Part shown: in pieces, positions 49,132 through 62,340 of the stretch
Position numbering within the stretch: position 1 is the stretch's first letter
Layout: the number at the start of each line of letters is the position of its first letter
Assembly (NCBI GenBank): GCA_030141605.1
Contig: JAQGDQ010000276.1
Coordinates: forward strand, 1 to 64,000
Source: Tubiluchus corallicola
Lineage: Eukaryota; Priapulida; Priapulimorpha; Priapulimorphida; Tubiluchidae
Direction: 5' to 3'
DNA length: 64,000 bases
The notes under the pieces: model-generated
Databases searched by the model: none
Told to the model about the DNA's origin: nothing
The model's input: only the letters and a program-made list of their open reading frames with translations
Program-made: the position numbers and the translations under genes

Positions 49132-52100
49132 AGAATTAAATGGAACAAGAACAACTTTGATCACTTGAGGGTGTCAAAGTTTAGTAGAGCACATCCATAG
49201 CTATTATTCAGCTGCCTGTGGTTTACATAAAATCGGATGGAACTGTCTTTCTTGACTTACAGGCAGAATTAGGAAGCATTTGAAAGCTTAATGATGTCTG
49301 AAACATATTTTTATCTCTATTGCAACTAGTTTCGGCCTTCCTTTCACCAGTAATTTTGGTACTTGCTTTACGGGAAGAGCCACGCTAGCAGCATGTTTCG
49401 CAACATTTATATGGCTGCATATCATGTTTAGAAAAATTATTTAATAATGCACGTAACTGGTTTGTTTTGGAGTTTCAGATAACTTTGGCCTAGAGGTTTT
49501 CATTAAGGACTGCTATTGCTTTTGGAGTAACATGATGGGGTGATCTTTAGTTCATTCTCCTATAGGCTTTAGTGAATTAATTTCAAGTAAAGCAATCAGG
49601 GTATTTTCATTTTACTCCTCCTCTTCATTACTCTCATCACAAGGCTCTTTCTCAGCCACAAAACAGCGCCTTTTTGTCCACTTAGCTTTGTGTTTGCTTT
49701 ACCACAGCTCACTGGCACTAACATCATCATTAATTTAGTAAATGTGGCAATTTCTAAAAGAAAACCTGCGACTCCCAATTGACCCGACTAATTCCTGTTT
49801 GCTACTCTTATATGCTTACTATATACTGGCCTGGACTCTGTTCACTCTCTTTCAGGCAATTTATAGTAACTGTATGGACCAACGAATGTGGCATTTGACC
49901 ACTATACACTATCAACTAGGTTTGCAATCAATCGTCGATACTGTTATTTCATCACGAAAATTGAAAGATTCGTCTTCTAGGTATACAAAAAAAGAATAAT
50001 TAAGATCTTCATCATCCAGAGCTTCAATTCCCTGTTTATAGTCATCGGATCAACCAGCAGTATCCAGAGATTACATTTACCTGACCATGTCACCACAGCA
50101 CTGCCTCTGTATCCGATCTTTTCTATAATAAACAATGTGGATACTGTTTAGCTGCAGTATCCCGTGGTATAGCCTTTTTCTGTTTTAAGAGGTTGTTTAA
50201 TTAGTATTTATGCGTCATTATATATACATTGTATGTACTATAGTATAATATACTTCTACTGCTGCTGCTGTTGCTGGTACTACTACTTTTGCTTTTTTGC
50301 TAACAATTTGTGTTTGTTAGATTTACTCATTCAACTAGTCACTGGCAAATTTGTATTTCGGGTTTCACAAAATTCCTAGTTTTTTTGCGAAACTTAAAGT
50401 TGAACCATTTATTCTACAACTTCTAGACTTTCGACTTCTAGATGTATACATTTTAATTTCTTTCTTAAACGTCTCGAGCAGTTCTGGAATATCAGCTTAT
50501 CATCTGTATTCTTTGACGAATCAGGTTGTGTTGGATTTGGGGCCATTTCCCTGCTCACCTAGGGTCCATTGCAATAATAACAGTCTTTCACCATTACATT
50601 AACGTCAGTTACTTTCATTATTGGTTCTTAAAATTTAGTGTCGAAAATTTGCTCAGAGTATCAATTTATTTTGATGCTGTTTTTCATGTTTTTACATTAG
50701 AGAGTCACTGATGCACAACAACTGCCAGTAAATCCTGTTTTGTTTTGTTTTTTGTTTTTTGTCTATGAAACTTTTTCTTTTTTTGTGAAAGATGTTTGGG
50801 TTTTGAGAAGTTTTGAGGAAGTCGGGGATCATGGGAACCTCAAACCCAAGCACCCTTACCTACTACCCAGAAAAGGGACTAGATTTTTGGGCACAGCCAT
50901 TTGGCCAACTCACTTGGCATAAGACATTTCAATGCCCGTTCACATTAAAGGTGCCATTAAATCCAACGTGATTCCATCACGCTAGGACATACTGTGACAT
51001 TATTCCTGCGTTGCACTATAAATCCGCTGTCAATTAGGCTAGACACTCTTGGGAATTAAATCTCGTCCTTTGCTTGATTAGTGATTGCCATGTAACTTAT
51101 AAAATATCTAAAGTTTTTGAGAAAAAATTATTATTTCTGTGAGTATGATAATGTAACTAAGATTTTGTTACAGCAATTGCAAATCTTTTGAATCTCCTAC
51201 AGTTATTTCTTTTTATTCTCCGTAAACATATTTTTCTTAATAACTCGTTAGGTTTGCAATTAAGCTGGGATCTGTACAAAGGAAGGCGGCAGTGTGCCGA
51301 CCTCTGACCTCTGGTCAAAGGATCAGGGCTAGGGGGCATTGTGTCATTTGTCCGATACTCCACATCTTCTTTTAGTGCTTTTTTCTTTTTCACTTTTGTT
51401 TCACAAGTGAGGTAGATATGAACCTGGGATTTCAAAAACCTAGGACTTCGTAAAGGTCTGAGATAGGAGAGCAAATGTGAAACTTAGGGCAACTTGTTTT
51501 CCTTCACATCTGATCCCATGGCTCAGTTTTTTTTTTTCAAAAGTATTTAGGTATTATGGAGTAGATGTGCACCTGGGGTTTTAAAAAGTTGGGATTCCTT
51601 AAGGGACAAAAGCCAAAGCCAGAAAAGGGGGTTATGTCAATAACTCCATATGCATGACTATGCTAGAATCATGAGATTTGCATGGTAACACCTCAGATAG
51701 GTGCTCAGAGAAAGGTGTTGAAAAGGTGACCACTGGGTGAAATGTCGCAGCATCAGGAACCAAAGATGAAAAATAGAGCAAATGACTTTATCTCTCCGCT
51801 CCTTTTACAGTATTGGACTAGGAGTCTGTTTTTGTACATACGGGTAGCCAAGCAAGGCACCACACAGTACGTATTTTTCAGAAACAGCACGTAGCCAGGT
51901 AACATGACACAAAAGTGTTAAAACAAGATTTTATCAATAACTGGAAAAGTAAAAGAGTCACGAAATTTAAAGGACAGGTACCCGGGATACGGGCTCAGAC
52001 AACAGAATCTTGAACAACGATACTGGGTGATAGTTTTTCGTTAAGCTCTGTCTCCTCCTCAGTTTTTGAGGCAGAGCCACAATTCATGAAAAATAGAGGC

Positions 52101-55100
52101 TTGAAGTATATAAAATGAAACACACACCTATGAGTCAAATTAAATGGTATTCGCTGATTTCTGGCTCCACAAGGGCAAAATAGGGGTCGAGAAGACAAAT
52201 GTCTGCCAGTGCCGACCGAAACTAGCTTGTAGCATATCGAATGAAATAAACTCGATGAGATGAATTGAATGGTATAATTGACATTTGACCCATGCGTCAC
52301 GGGTTGAAAAGTTACAAGTTACAGTTGAATTGTGGAGTGCAGTTCTTAGGTAATATCAAGCAAGGTGTACTCAATAACATCAAAATTATAATTTCCAAAC
52401 AAAAAGCTAAAGCCTTTTCAAGGTCTAATTCTGTAACTACTGTTTGCAAAATCTTCAGTTTCTGACCACTGAAATATTGTCAACTGGTTAAAACTTGAAT
52501 CAATTGCAGCATAATTCACTTGGCACTTGCGAAAATACAGCAGCGACTGCATAATTCATTCGTGTTCAACATGCTTGCAATTATTGTCCGTCTTAACATT
52601 GATCACACATCATTTAACTGGTTCGCTGACCGATCTAGCAGGTTGTTTTCAAGTTCACAGCTAATATAAGCAACTAATGAAATACTTATTTCAAAGCACA
52701 CCAAGCGTTCGAGTTAAATTATTTGTACTTGTACTGACTCTAAATTTTCGTGAATTAGACCGTTTGTGACGCACATTTCTGTTTTTTCGTGATGCACTTG
52801 ATATTCTTGCTGTGAATTGCTGTCACATTTTAATAAAATGCTAATGACATTTAGCGGTGTCCCCTACTTCTATATACAAACATGTATAACACTGTATTAA
52901 AGTGCAGAGTCAACTGAATGATTTTAGTTGTTACATATCACTGCAACTGCTTAATTTGGTGAAGCATGATTCTTAAATAATACTGTGAACATTAGGAAAA
53001 TTGTGAGTCGTCAAAAATTTAAAAAACAAAAATAAAAAAGTAGGCACAACATTAAATTTTATTGCTGCCCAAAGTGTCCCCATGCCCAAATGTCCCGTAC
53101 CCAAATGGCCATGGCAAAATGTCACATACCTGCCCGGGGCACATCAATGCAGTTGCATATTAGATACATGCAGTTATAAACTGCCAAGCTAAATCCATTC
53201 TCTGAATTGATTATAATCAACAAAATATTAAATAATATTCGTGAGCAATGAAATAAAAATGGAGAGAACTAAGACCATTCTACAAAATCTTTTAAAAACT
53301 CATTAATGTCACGAATCGCGTTTTGTATCTTTTTATACGAAACCAAATATAATTATTAACTTAATATGTAATTAATTGTTTTCAATTTAGGCGTGATAGC
53401 TATAACTGTCCCAAACTGGTGTACATGTTAAAATCAGAGCCGAAACGAAAAGCCGCTTGGTTAAAAGCAAAAAGTGCAAATTGTAGCCAATGACAGACAA
53501 GATATTTACAGGAATCACTTTAATGTCATTCAGAAGATTCAGATGTGGGTTTGAAAGTAAATACTGCAGTTAGTTTTAGGGGTGACATTTAACATTTAAA
53601 CTACTTTGACTCCACTGCTACACTTTGGACTAAAAGGTAGGATTTGCACAGAGTGAGTACCCAGGCACGGCGCTTGCGCTGCAATATTTTAATCAATAAT
53701 TTTCTTAAACCTAATCAAAATTGCAAAACTGATCTGGCTCAGTGGTCGTTTTACAGCTGGAATTTTTAATAAAAGTTTCATAATATTTACAATTTCCTTC
53801 TAACAATTTATATGTCTAACTTCCAGTGTGTCATTAAAGACTTTTAGAAGTATATTATTCAAAACTTTAAGACTATATATGTATCCTTAATTCACTACTG
53901 TTTCGTATTGTCTTGTTGCTCTTAAGCTCTTGAAAAAACCCAAGAGTTTCTTCACAAAAAACAGGGGCTGTACCTATCTGTTCAAAAGTGTTAGTTTATG
54001 ACGTACTGCACACGTTCGGCAGCTTATGCGCAAGCACAGCAGTAAATTTAAAATTTGAATTTTTTTCTTAAAATTTGCCTTGTATAACACACTGAATCTC
54101 TTATAATAGTGCTGTACTTCTATTTTTGCTTTTGCAAACACGTGTAGCACACTCATGGATTGTTTCTGCTGTTGAAAAGAATGTTTGTTTGTAATGTCAT
54201 CAATAGTTGGGCTCGCTCGCCGTTAATTAAGATTTTAATCTATTATTTAATTATCAGAAAACCTTTTGCAGTATTACTGTTGTTAAAATGTATACTTTTT
54301 ACTGAACTTGAAAATGGTGTAGTACATGAAAAATCATCCTGTCTTCCTTAGTAATAAAAATTTTTTGGCTGCCCCAGTCTCGTCGGTTTACAAGAGAAAT
54401 GAGTTTTCAAGTAGCGAAAAGAAGCTCACAAACATAGACTCACAATGCTAACGTTTGCACCTTGGCAATCTGCGTGAACCTCGTTGAAGAGCAGCCACTC
54501 GATAAAAAGAATTCTAGGCACAAATAACAAATTTATATAATAGCCTAGTATGCAGCATTAGTCTAAACTATATCCTAACTATAGTCTAAACTAAACTAAA
54601 CTATATTAAATGTTCTGGAGCTTTCGAACAGATTACATTTAATTTGTTACAAACTGCGCAAGGCTAAACATTCCAGTGCTTCCTATACTATTTTAAAATT
54701 AAGTTAAAAATATTCGTGTAATTGTATTTTTGTTAATTAGTTTAGTTTATTATAATTGCACATCATTGCATTATGTATACAGAGTTTAGTAAATAAATAT
54801 CGTTAGTAGAATACGCACAGTAATTCAGAGTGAGTAAGCCTATTCGCAAATAACAGCTGCTCTTTGTTGTTACACTTTGTTTTGTTTTTATTTATCAAGC
54901 ATAGGCTTGCTCAACTTTATCGGTCAGTGCAGACAGTGACCACTCGGCCATATCCTTGAATTTCACGTCATAGCTTTTGACATTACGACATTTTCACATT
55001 ATGGTAGGCCTCTTAATTGATATTCCAAATTTATGCGAACTTGGAATTTCAAGACTGCCTGATTTACATACTTCGAAAACGTTTTTGACTATATTCGTCA

Positions 55101-56264
55101 GCAGAATGTTTACCATAGGTACCATACAAAAACATGTCTTAATTATTTATTATATAGTCGCCTGGTTCAATGCTCGTTTTATGCTAATATTTCGCATCTT
55201 ATCATCCTGCTTACATTCATTAAATTTAGTCATTTCTTCTCGTGACAAGACCAAATTATGGGGCACACACACAAGTAGGGCGTTCACGAAAGAAATCACT
55301 GAGTTGTCCAAATAGCCGATAGATGGCAGTAGAAACTTGAAATCCACTCCGCTTGGTTTAGACCGCGAACGCTAACGTTGATACTTTACCGATCTGCGTT
55401 GTGAAATTTGGATGAATTCTGTGGATAAGCAGACGGTCGATACTAACCTTTCTTCTAAGCGCTGATAATAAATTCTTGTCGTATCCCAATATCCAGCTTT
55501 GTACAGACTACAGCTAACACGCATTAAATGTCTTGTAGTTTTTAAGCAGATGCGTTTAATGTGTTACAAATTGCGGTACACTAACATTTACGGCTATTAT
55601 GCAACAGTTTTAACATTTAGTTAGTATTACATCAATGCGAATACTTATTGTGTAAATTAATTTAACTTATACTATCTGTACATTGTACCCCAATGTATAA
55701 TGTACAGTTTTAGTGCGTTTACACTATTTTGAGATCAAAAGTTCAAGGGTACATATTTTTAAAATTCATTATTATCTGTCCTTTGTTAGATTTTGCCTCA
55801 TTTTCGAGCGCGAGCGATAAACTTTAGCCAGTGAAATATTAGCAAATGAGTCAAAGTAGGAACTGCCTTTTTTAAACCAAAAAATAAAAAATACAGCAAC
55901 CATTTGTAAACACCAGACACCATATAATAGGACTGGAGATATTCAAATAATAATAATAATGTAATTGGGTTGGGGTGGGTTGGGTTGGGGTATACACATG
56001 ATAAGTCAGCTAGTGAGTAACGCACAAGGCATCAAAAGTGCCAGCCAAAGCATTCAACTCAAACCTAAGCAAACTAGTGCAAAGACGAAATTTTGTTAAA
56101 AAAGTTATAACTTCTTAAAACATAGGGACAACATTTACTTTTAATAAATGTTTAAACAGTCGTTAGATACTTAATTATTAATTAACATTATCATAGCACA
56201 AAAATACTGATGCATCACCAATACGATAAATTGTCATTCCAGTTTTAATCTGCAGAAACAATAT
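49132..56264. other. Gene-free DNA
   Basis: No gene supported over 7 kb. It contains degenerate repeats: a 40-bp motif around 51415 and 51560 (AACCTGGGATTT / CACCTGGGGTTT), CCCAAATG-type repeats at 53075-53130, a TCTAAACTAAAC run near 54560-54605, and two related AT-rich segments near 54480-54800 and 55370-55750. The open frame 51157-51474 and others show no family motif. Confidence 0.5.
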
Positions 56265-56270
56265 TTTATT
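56265..56270 (-). terminator. Polyadenylation signal AATAAA of the FAM234-like gene
   Basis: AATAAA on the minus strand begins 7 nt downstream of the TGA stop. It is the only canonical hexamer seen close downstream and implies a very short 3' UTR. Confidence 0.55.
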
Positions 56271-56277
56271 CAATGCG

Positions 56278-58530
56278 TCACGTGTCTCTCTTAGCATTGT
56301 AATGACTAGAACCGAAAGAGCCCATGTAGGCAGACCATGCTTGCTTTTCAAAAGGCAATATCTGCCCACATACTTGATTGGACTGCAGCTGTTCCTTGCA
56401 TCCGCAACTCAGTTTCATTCTATATACGGTCATTTGTCCCATGTGCACATTGTACGGATTATAGTCTGTTTGCGATTCATAGATGCCGCTGTTGTCGTTT
56501 GGATGATTTCCTTCCACACACTCTTTTGTAATGTGCTCTTCGTATGCATCGTGATCCATACCGAAATACCTAGACATTGGATCAAATCTTTCAGCTTCTT
56601 TGCTTAATTTGTCCAGTATGCAGTCCCTATCACCTGGTAAAATAGCTTGAGTTTTTGCTGGAAAGAACCAATAAGTAGCAAATATCACATCTATAGTAGA
56701 CAGATTGTTGTTGATGTTGTTCGGTAGAAGTGAAGGAGCTAGCGTTCCAGTGGATAAAAGCCTCTGAACACCGTGATCGTCATGAGCACCCACGTGTCGT
56801 TTCTGATATGTTTTAGATTTGAAATTAAAGCTCTCCGGGTTTTTTTTATGTATAGTTTTAGTGTTTCGCTTTGATTTACGTGTTGTTTCATCATAACGTT
56901 CAGTGAGCCTAAGATAGTCATCCATGTATTCTGGATGATTTCTCAGCCATTTCAGCGCAAGAGCTGATGTGTTCACAGCGTCTTTGTATTCTTGATGCTT
57001 TCTTTCATTGGAATCATAGACTACTGTTCCAGGAACATCAGATTTTCTACTCATCATGTACATCTGGCTATAGCCATGTGATTTAAAACGTAGTTTACAG
57101 AAATCTGACCGACTCTGTTCGTGCACATTGGTACCTTTAACAAAAGTGAAATTTTTGCCTTCTTCGCTAGACATAGTGCAATCAGCAATCCAGTAGAGGA
57201 ATATATCATTACCACTTCCGTCAACTGACACTGTAAGTGGTGAATTCTGGGATCCCACAGTATCTATTATGTAAGGCTTTAACAAAGGCTTTCCATTCTT
57301 GCCATCCAAAATGGTAGTTTTTGACTGGTAGTAAATAGGAAAACCGGGACCTTCAGCATACTTAATCATGAAATCAGGAATAACATCATCATTGTAGTAT
57401 CCCACAGCAGGAGTAGTGTATGACTCTGAACTGGGTATTTCAAACTTCCATACAATTTCCAATGTAGCCCCATTTATAGCATATACTACAGAATTGTATC
57501 CTGGCACAATAAAGTCTTCCACTCCATCACGTGTAATGTCGACTAATACGGGAGGGGTCATGAATCCCTTCTTTGCATCCGTTAATAATTGTTTAGCTTT
57601 TTCTATTTTTCCTACGAACAAATCCCCAATTTTTATGTACCACAAGCTTCCGCCATGAGTTTCACCCCCGGTGCCAAACAACAATCCCTGACCTCCATCT
57701 GCAGATGTCACCACCTGAGGAGAATAATATGATTCTCGTACATCGGGTACGCCAATGTACTTTAAGACTTTACCGGTTCTCCCGCTGAAAAAGATGATTC
57801 TTCCTGATAAACGAAACTCACTCCCTGGATCAGCTAGAGGATCACCACCGTGAATGTTGATAATGTCTTCAATGCCATCGCCGTCAATATCACTTATAAA
57901 CTGGGCCGTGTAAACATTCATGATGTCGTTTTTAGCTTTCTGAGGACCAAACATCCACAACTGAGTGCCGAAAGCACAGCTCACGGCATGCATGACACCA
58001 GCTCGTCCTGCCGCAATACAGTCCACTACGCCATCCCGGTCAATGTCCACCTCACAAGTTACAGCGTACACTTCATGTTCTGTAAAGTACTTCCACAATA
58101 CTTTGCCATCACGACCGTCAAGTGCCAGTAATCCACCAAAACACGGAAACATTCCATCAAAATACAAATCACAGACAATTTCAGGAATGTTGTATCCATC
58201 TGCTCCAGTGGCAAATCCCATTATTATATCCAATGTTCCATCTTGGTTTACATCAACTAGACGTATAGCGCTTTCTGTGAGCAGCTTTGGAAAATTTTGC
58301 GTCCACACGTCTTCGACTGAAAACACGGAACAGCCAACAATTTCACTAGTTTGTACTGTACTCCTTGTGTAAGTCTCGTAATAGTGATAGACGAAAAAAC
58401 CGACAGCAACTAATATTATCAGCAATGCTGAGAATATACAGCAGAAAGATATGTTGCATCCCCTGGTTTTTGTCTTGGCGTAAACTCGGTCACCGTTTGG
58501 CGAAGTTCGCTTACTCTTTTGACGAGGCAT
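56278..58530 (-). CDS. FAM234 (ITFG3)-like single-pass membrane protein with FG-GAP repeats, intronless 750-aa frame
   Basis: Starts at a true ATG (MPRQKSKRTS) and ends RDT-TGA. Residues 1-27 are basic and presumably cytosolic; residues 30-49 (CCIFSALLIILVAVGFFVYH) form one membrane anchor, so the remainder would be extracellular or lumenal (type II). FG-GAP/calcium-loop motifs are DVNQDGTLD (93), DIDRDGVVD (162), DIDGDGIED (214), DITRDGVED (331) and a degenerate NDDVIPD (380), alternating with PQQ-like strands (LLALDGRDGKVLWKY at 134, VYAINGATLEIVWKFEIP at 349): a beta-propeller. The block from GPGFPIYY (395) to VKGTNVHEQSR (464) looks most conserved with invertebrate homologues. A Lys/Arg-rich insert lies at 551-580, and a Cys-containing tail at 639-721. 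Vertebrate FAM234A/B are shorter (about 550-620 residues). Possible N-glycosylation: N460, N520. Molecular function of the family is not established. No intron interrupts the frame; 5' UTR exons cannot be excluded. Confidence 0.85.
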   Translation of the reverse strand: MPRQKSKRTSPNGDRVYAKTKTRGCNISFCCIFSALLIILVAVGFFVYHYYETYTRSTVQTSEIVGCSVFSVEDVWTQNFPKLLTESAIRLVDVNQDGTLDIIMGFATGADGYNIPEIVCDLYFDGMFPCFGGLLALDGRDGKVLWKYFTEHEVYAVTCEVDIDRDGVVDCIAAGRAGVMHAVSCAFGTQLWMFGPQKAKNDIMNVYTAQFISDIDGDGIEDIINIHGGDPLADPGSEFRLSGRIIFFSGRTGKVLKYIGVPDVRESYYSPQVVTSADGGQGLLFGTGGETHGGSLWYIKIGDLFVGKIEKAKQLLTDAKKGFMTPPVLVDITRDGVEDFIVPGYNSVVYAINGATLEIVWKFEIPSSESYTTPAVGYYNDDVIPDFMIKYAEGPGFPIYYQSKTTILDGKNGKPLLKPYIIDTVGSQNSPLTVSVDGSGNDIFLYWIADCTMSSEEGKNFTFVKGTNVHEQSRSDFCKLRFKSHGYSQMYMMSRKSDVPGTVVYDSNERKHQEYKDAVNTSALALKWLRNHPEYMDDYLRLTERYDETTRKSKRNTKTIHKKNPESFNFKSKTYQKRHVGAHDDHGVQRLLSTGTLAPSLLPNNINNNLSTIDVIFATYWFFPAKTQAILPGDRDCILDKLSKEAERFDPMSRYFGMDHDAYEEHITKECVEGNHPNDNSGIYESQTDYNPYNVHMGQMTVYRMKLSCGCKEQLQSNQVCGQILPFEKQAWSAYMGSFGSSHYNAKRDT

Positions 58531-59775
58531 ATCAAAAATAGCCTTTCACAAAACTATCACAGAAATTGAGAAAATTGAGAAATTCCACGGTTCAGAACAC
58601 ATCTTTTTCCAACTAATTATTTAATAAGCACCATCTGTTTCCATATACAGAAGCGACATAACATCTCACTTGTTTTCTTAGCACTCAACGGGAATTATTT
58701 ACTTGCCTGGAAAAAACAAACAGCTTCTGATCAGTTTCTGGTGTCATAATAAAATAATTCTCTCTCCGTAAAATATTAAAATTCTAGAAGCTAAAGGCAC
58801 TTAGAATGACAATGACGCATGCACAACATGAGAAGCCAACTAAAAGCAACGCCTACGTCATTTTAGCTGACAGTGATGTTAATCATGTTAGCAAAATGCT
58901 GTCCTTTAAGTCAGGGTAAATTTATGTTCCTATACAGGTAAACACTTTTGCTCGAAACGCATGTGATTAAAATTAATTCCATGAAATTTGCCATTTTCTA
59001 GTATAAATTTCAGACGTCTATTGAGTGTCTCCATTAATTGTACTCGAAATATAATGTGTAGTTATGGCGTAACACGGCGAAGTCATCACGAAGCAGCAAC
59101 ACGTTATTATTAGCTGCGTCATGCGAAGTTGGGTCTGGGGAAGGTAATGAGATAAAGAGTGTTAGTACCAATGACGTTGGTGTTGATGATTTTACCTTTG
59201 GCTTTTGAATCCTGTAAAACGTCCGCTCGATAAAGACAATTCTAGGTATGAGTTGAAAAAAAAGTCATAGAATAACAGGGCCTCAAGTGAAGCATTTTGA
59301 ATAAAGTATCATAATTTGGCAATCCTAACTTTTCGTACTCGATTTTTTCACACTAGCTGAAACGTTAGGACAAGCAGTTATAGGCGCTTTAAGAAGCCCT
59401 CATTTAATAAAATGTACAGATACAGGCGTGAGGGCTGCGTCCGGCGCAATATAATATTGGAATCAATACACAGAGGTAATAAACGTATTGCAGAACGAAT
59501 GTGTCACAGTCAAAACTGCAATCCACGTCAATATGGATTGTAAACGGATCATAAAATGTAAATTATGTTTTTTATAAGACGCCCTTTGTGAGTTCTTATA
59601 CATACAATTATTATACATGCCTATTTTCTGCATGATAATTAGTTTCAATTTACTTAATCAATTTAGTTTAATTTGCTATCATTGTTTTGTGTTTTATGGA
59701 CTTCGTGTTAGGTTTACTCTATAAAATAAATAAGTCAATTTTTTATTGCAGACACTTAAAAACACTAATAGTTTA

Positions 59776-59850
59776 AACACCATAACTTTATTAAAACCTT
59801 TAATTCGTTAATTTAATTAAATTAAAAGTTTTAATAAAGTTGTGGTGTCT
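59776..59850. repeat. 30-bp-arm inverted repeat with 15-nt loop
   Basis: 59776-59805 pairs with 59821-59850 with about three mismatches (ACCATAACTTTATTAAAAC against GTTTTAATAAAGTTGTGGT). Both strands carry TTTATTAAAA/TTTTAATAAA. It is possibly a MITE remnant or a hairpin transcript source. Confidence 0.75.
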
Positions 59851-61649
59851 TAACTATAAAGTAAATAAGTAAATAAATAAATGAACGAATAACTACACGA
59901 ATTAAACAGACACTCTTGCTATTATTCGCCCAAAGCAAATTTAGCATCCTACATCATGATGTGTGCTGGCTGATTCGATAACGTACATTTTCGCAACCTC
60001 TTCCCATATAAGATAGTCACGATTTGCATAATTGACACTTTTTTATGTTACAGATGAATATAAGTGATTTGATTTGACTTAATAAGAGAGGAAAAAGTAG
60101 TGTCCGGTCCATACTACTTTATTATTTTTAGTATACTATATATACATGTAGTTGTAGATATTTAGCAATAACACAGAGCAAGTAAATTTTAAAAATAAAA
60201 CACCAAAAAATCTGATAACACAGATTAATTCTCAATCTCTCAAAAAATCTCAAACATAAAAAATACAAATAAAAAGAAGGAAAGGTCACAAGGTTTTGAA
60301 CTACCACTGCAGTTGTGTACAATACAATAACAACATGTACAACCCGCGGGCTACTGATTTTCATTCTGCATTATAGAAATATATAATAAACCGTTAATAA
60401 TAGTTATATATTTTATAAGCCGATACAACAGTATTTAAATGATGAATGTTAAGCTAGCCTTATAAAGTCTGCTGCGCTGTTAAATCTTAAGCTTACTTAC
60501 CTTATCATAATTATTAAACGAGATTGTAAAAAAGACAATTTTTCATTTTATTGTCTTTATAATAAACCACCGGCTATACACAATTACATGTACAACTGCT
60601 TATCCACGTTACGGCAACTGAATTCAAAGTTATATATTACTCATCTGTTGTCGCTAACGTGCTTACGACGCCATCATAGCCACAGCCGCTCTCCTGTTCT
60701 GCTGCTTGCAGCGCTACAGAAGAACTCAGGTATTGATTTGTCGTGGGCTTCAGTGGTTTTTAAATAATTGGCAACAGCATTGTTGTTGCTATGAAAATCC
60801 GATAAAAGAGACTAATCTTGAAAGTTGACTACGCTGTGTTAGTTAAAAGACAATGAAAATACTAAAAGGGGTCACGTTGAAATATCGTAACTGCTTATTT
60901 TAGACAACAAGGTGACAAAAACTGACTAACGGTGAAAAAATTCTAGGTCCTCTATGACTCTTTAATTATTCCCACACTTTGTTTTCGGAAAACAAATTTT
61001 ACAACTAATCCACGACCACTGGTCGATTTTTACATCGGTCATTATTTAGAAAGTTAATTTATTCTGCTTTTAAATGTGCGGAATCATGAAAACGAAGCCC
61101 AAGTTGCATTGACAAAAATCACAAAAATTTTCATCAAACTCATACATGTTTCCCAGGCAGTCACTTTGCACGGGTATCGGGCAACATAGTCATAGGCCTC
61201 TGCAGCATCTAGAGAACTCATACTTTATCTTAGTTGCTAACTTAGTCAGACATGATGAAACGGATAGAATGCGGAAGATGGAAAATGAACACCACCTGGG
61301 CCAGCGCCAAAACCAACCAATCGACGTTTGTGTGTAAGATTTTAAGATAGTCGTGGTAAATGAAACTTACGCTGTAATTAATGAGAAATATCCGCAGTTG
61401 ACATTGTGCGCAGACCAAAAGGCAATATGGTTTCTGGCTCGGCATCTTGATTCAAAAAATGTAGGTCGTCGACGAAATTCGCATATTTTGGACAAAAACT
61501 GAATTCGTGCATAAAGCAGCCAGTTGATTGATAGTCACACATGACTAACATTTAGTCAAACAAATTGACTACAATTGTCAATAACGAATGTCAAAACAAG
61601 TTCTTAGTGGTGCAGACAGAAAGGATTTGAATGCAACAAGTTATATTCG

Positions 61650-62340
61650 AACTATTGACTGAAAAATTCGCTGAACTCGAGACTGGATAAAAAATCCGAC
61701 ACCGTCAATAGGTACGATATTTGTTCTAGTCTACTATATTCACTTGCAGATTGATGTTAGGTTTAGGTTTTTAGGTTTCATTAGAAAATGACATCAATGC
61801 AGCTATCTTGAATTCCAATCGATGCGGAACTGGCAAAATGGCAAAGCCTTAAACTTTTTACAAAAACTATGTTATCGCCATCATCTTGAATTGCCAACGG
61901 CGAATCAAAAAGCTGACTGAGCAGAATTCGTTCTATTACGTTCTTAAAAGATTTCATAACGATCCATTGTTGGATTCACATAACTTTTGTCAAAAATGTT
62001 TTTATCCCAGACGGAATCAGCTGGCAGATCAAAAATCTGACTCCTTCAGTGATGCAGAATTTGTTCTAATACATCGTATAGTTTCATGACGATCAGTTGC
62101 GAACTGACAGAGCCCTAGGCTTTTACAAAAATGATTTTATCGCCGCCATTTTGAATTAAAAAGTGGAGGACTAAAAAACAGACTATGTCAATCGATGCAG
62201 AGATCATTCTAGATATCCATGTGAAGTTTCACGACGATCTATTGTAGATTTACGTAGCCTTAGACTAGTATATCCCTGTAAAATTTTACAGACGATCCGT
62301 TCTGAATTGGCAGAACCTTAGGCTTTTTTCAAAAGGCCAA
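61650..62340 (+). repeat. Degenerate tandem repeat, period about 130-190 bp
   Basis: The motif TTTCA(C/T)(A/G)ACGATC recurs at about 61952, 62082 and 62227 with a decayed copy at 62285. Each is preceded by a stretch like GCAGA(A/G)(A/T)TCGTTCTA and followed by a GC(C/T)TTAG/ACTTTT..CAAAAA segment. Reading frames run through parts of it but do not share phase between units, so it is a non-coding repeat. Confidence 0.55.

Noticed and set aside
57416-58372. Plus-strand frames of 80-135 codons
   Set aside because: Antisense to the FAM234-like coding sequence, which has clear domain structure.
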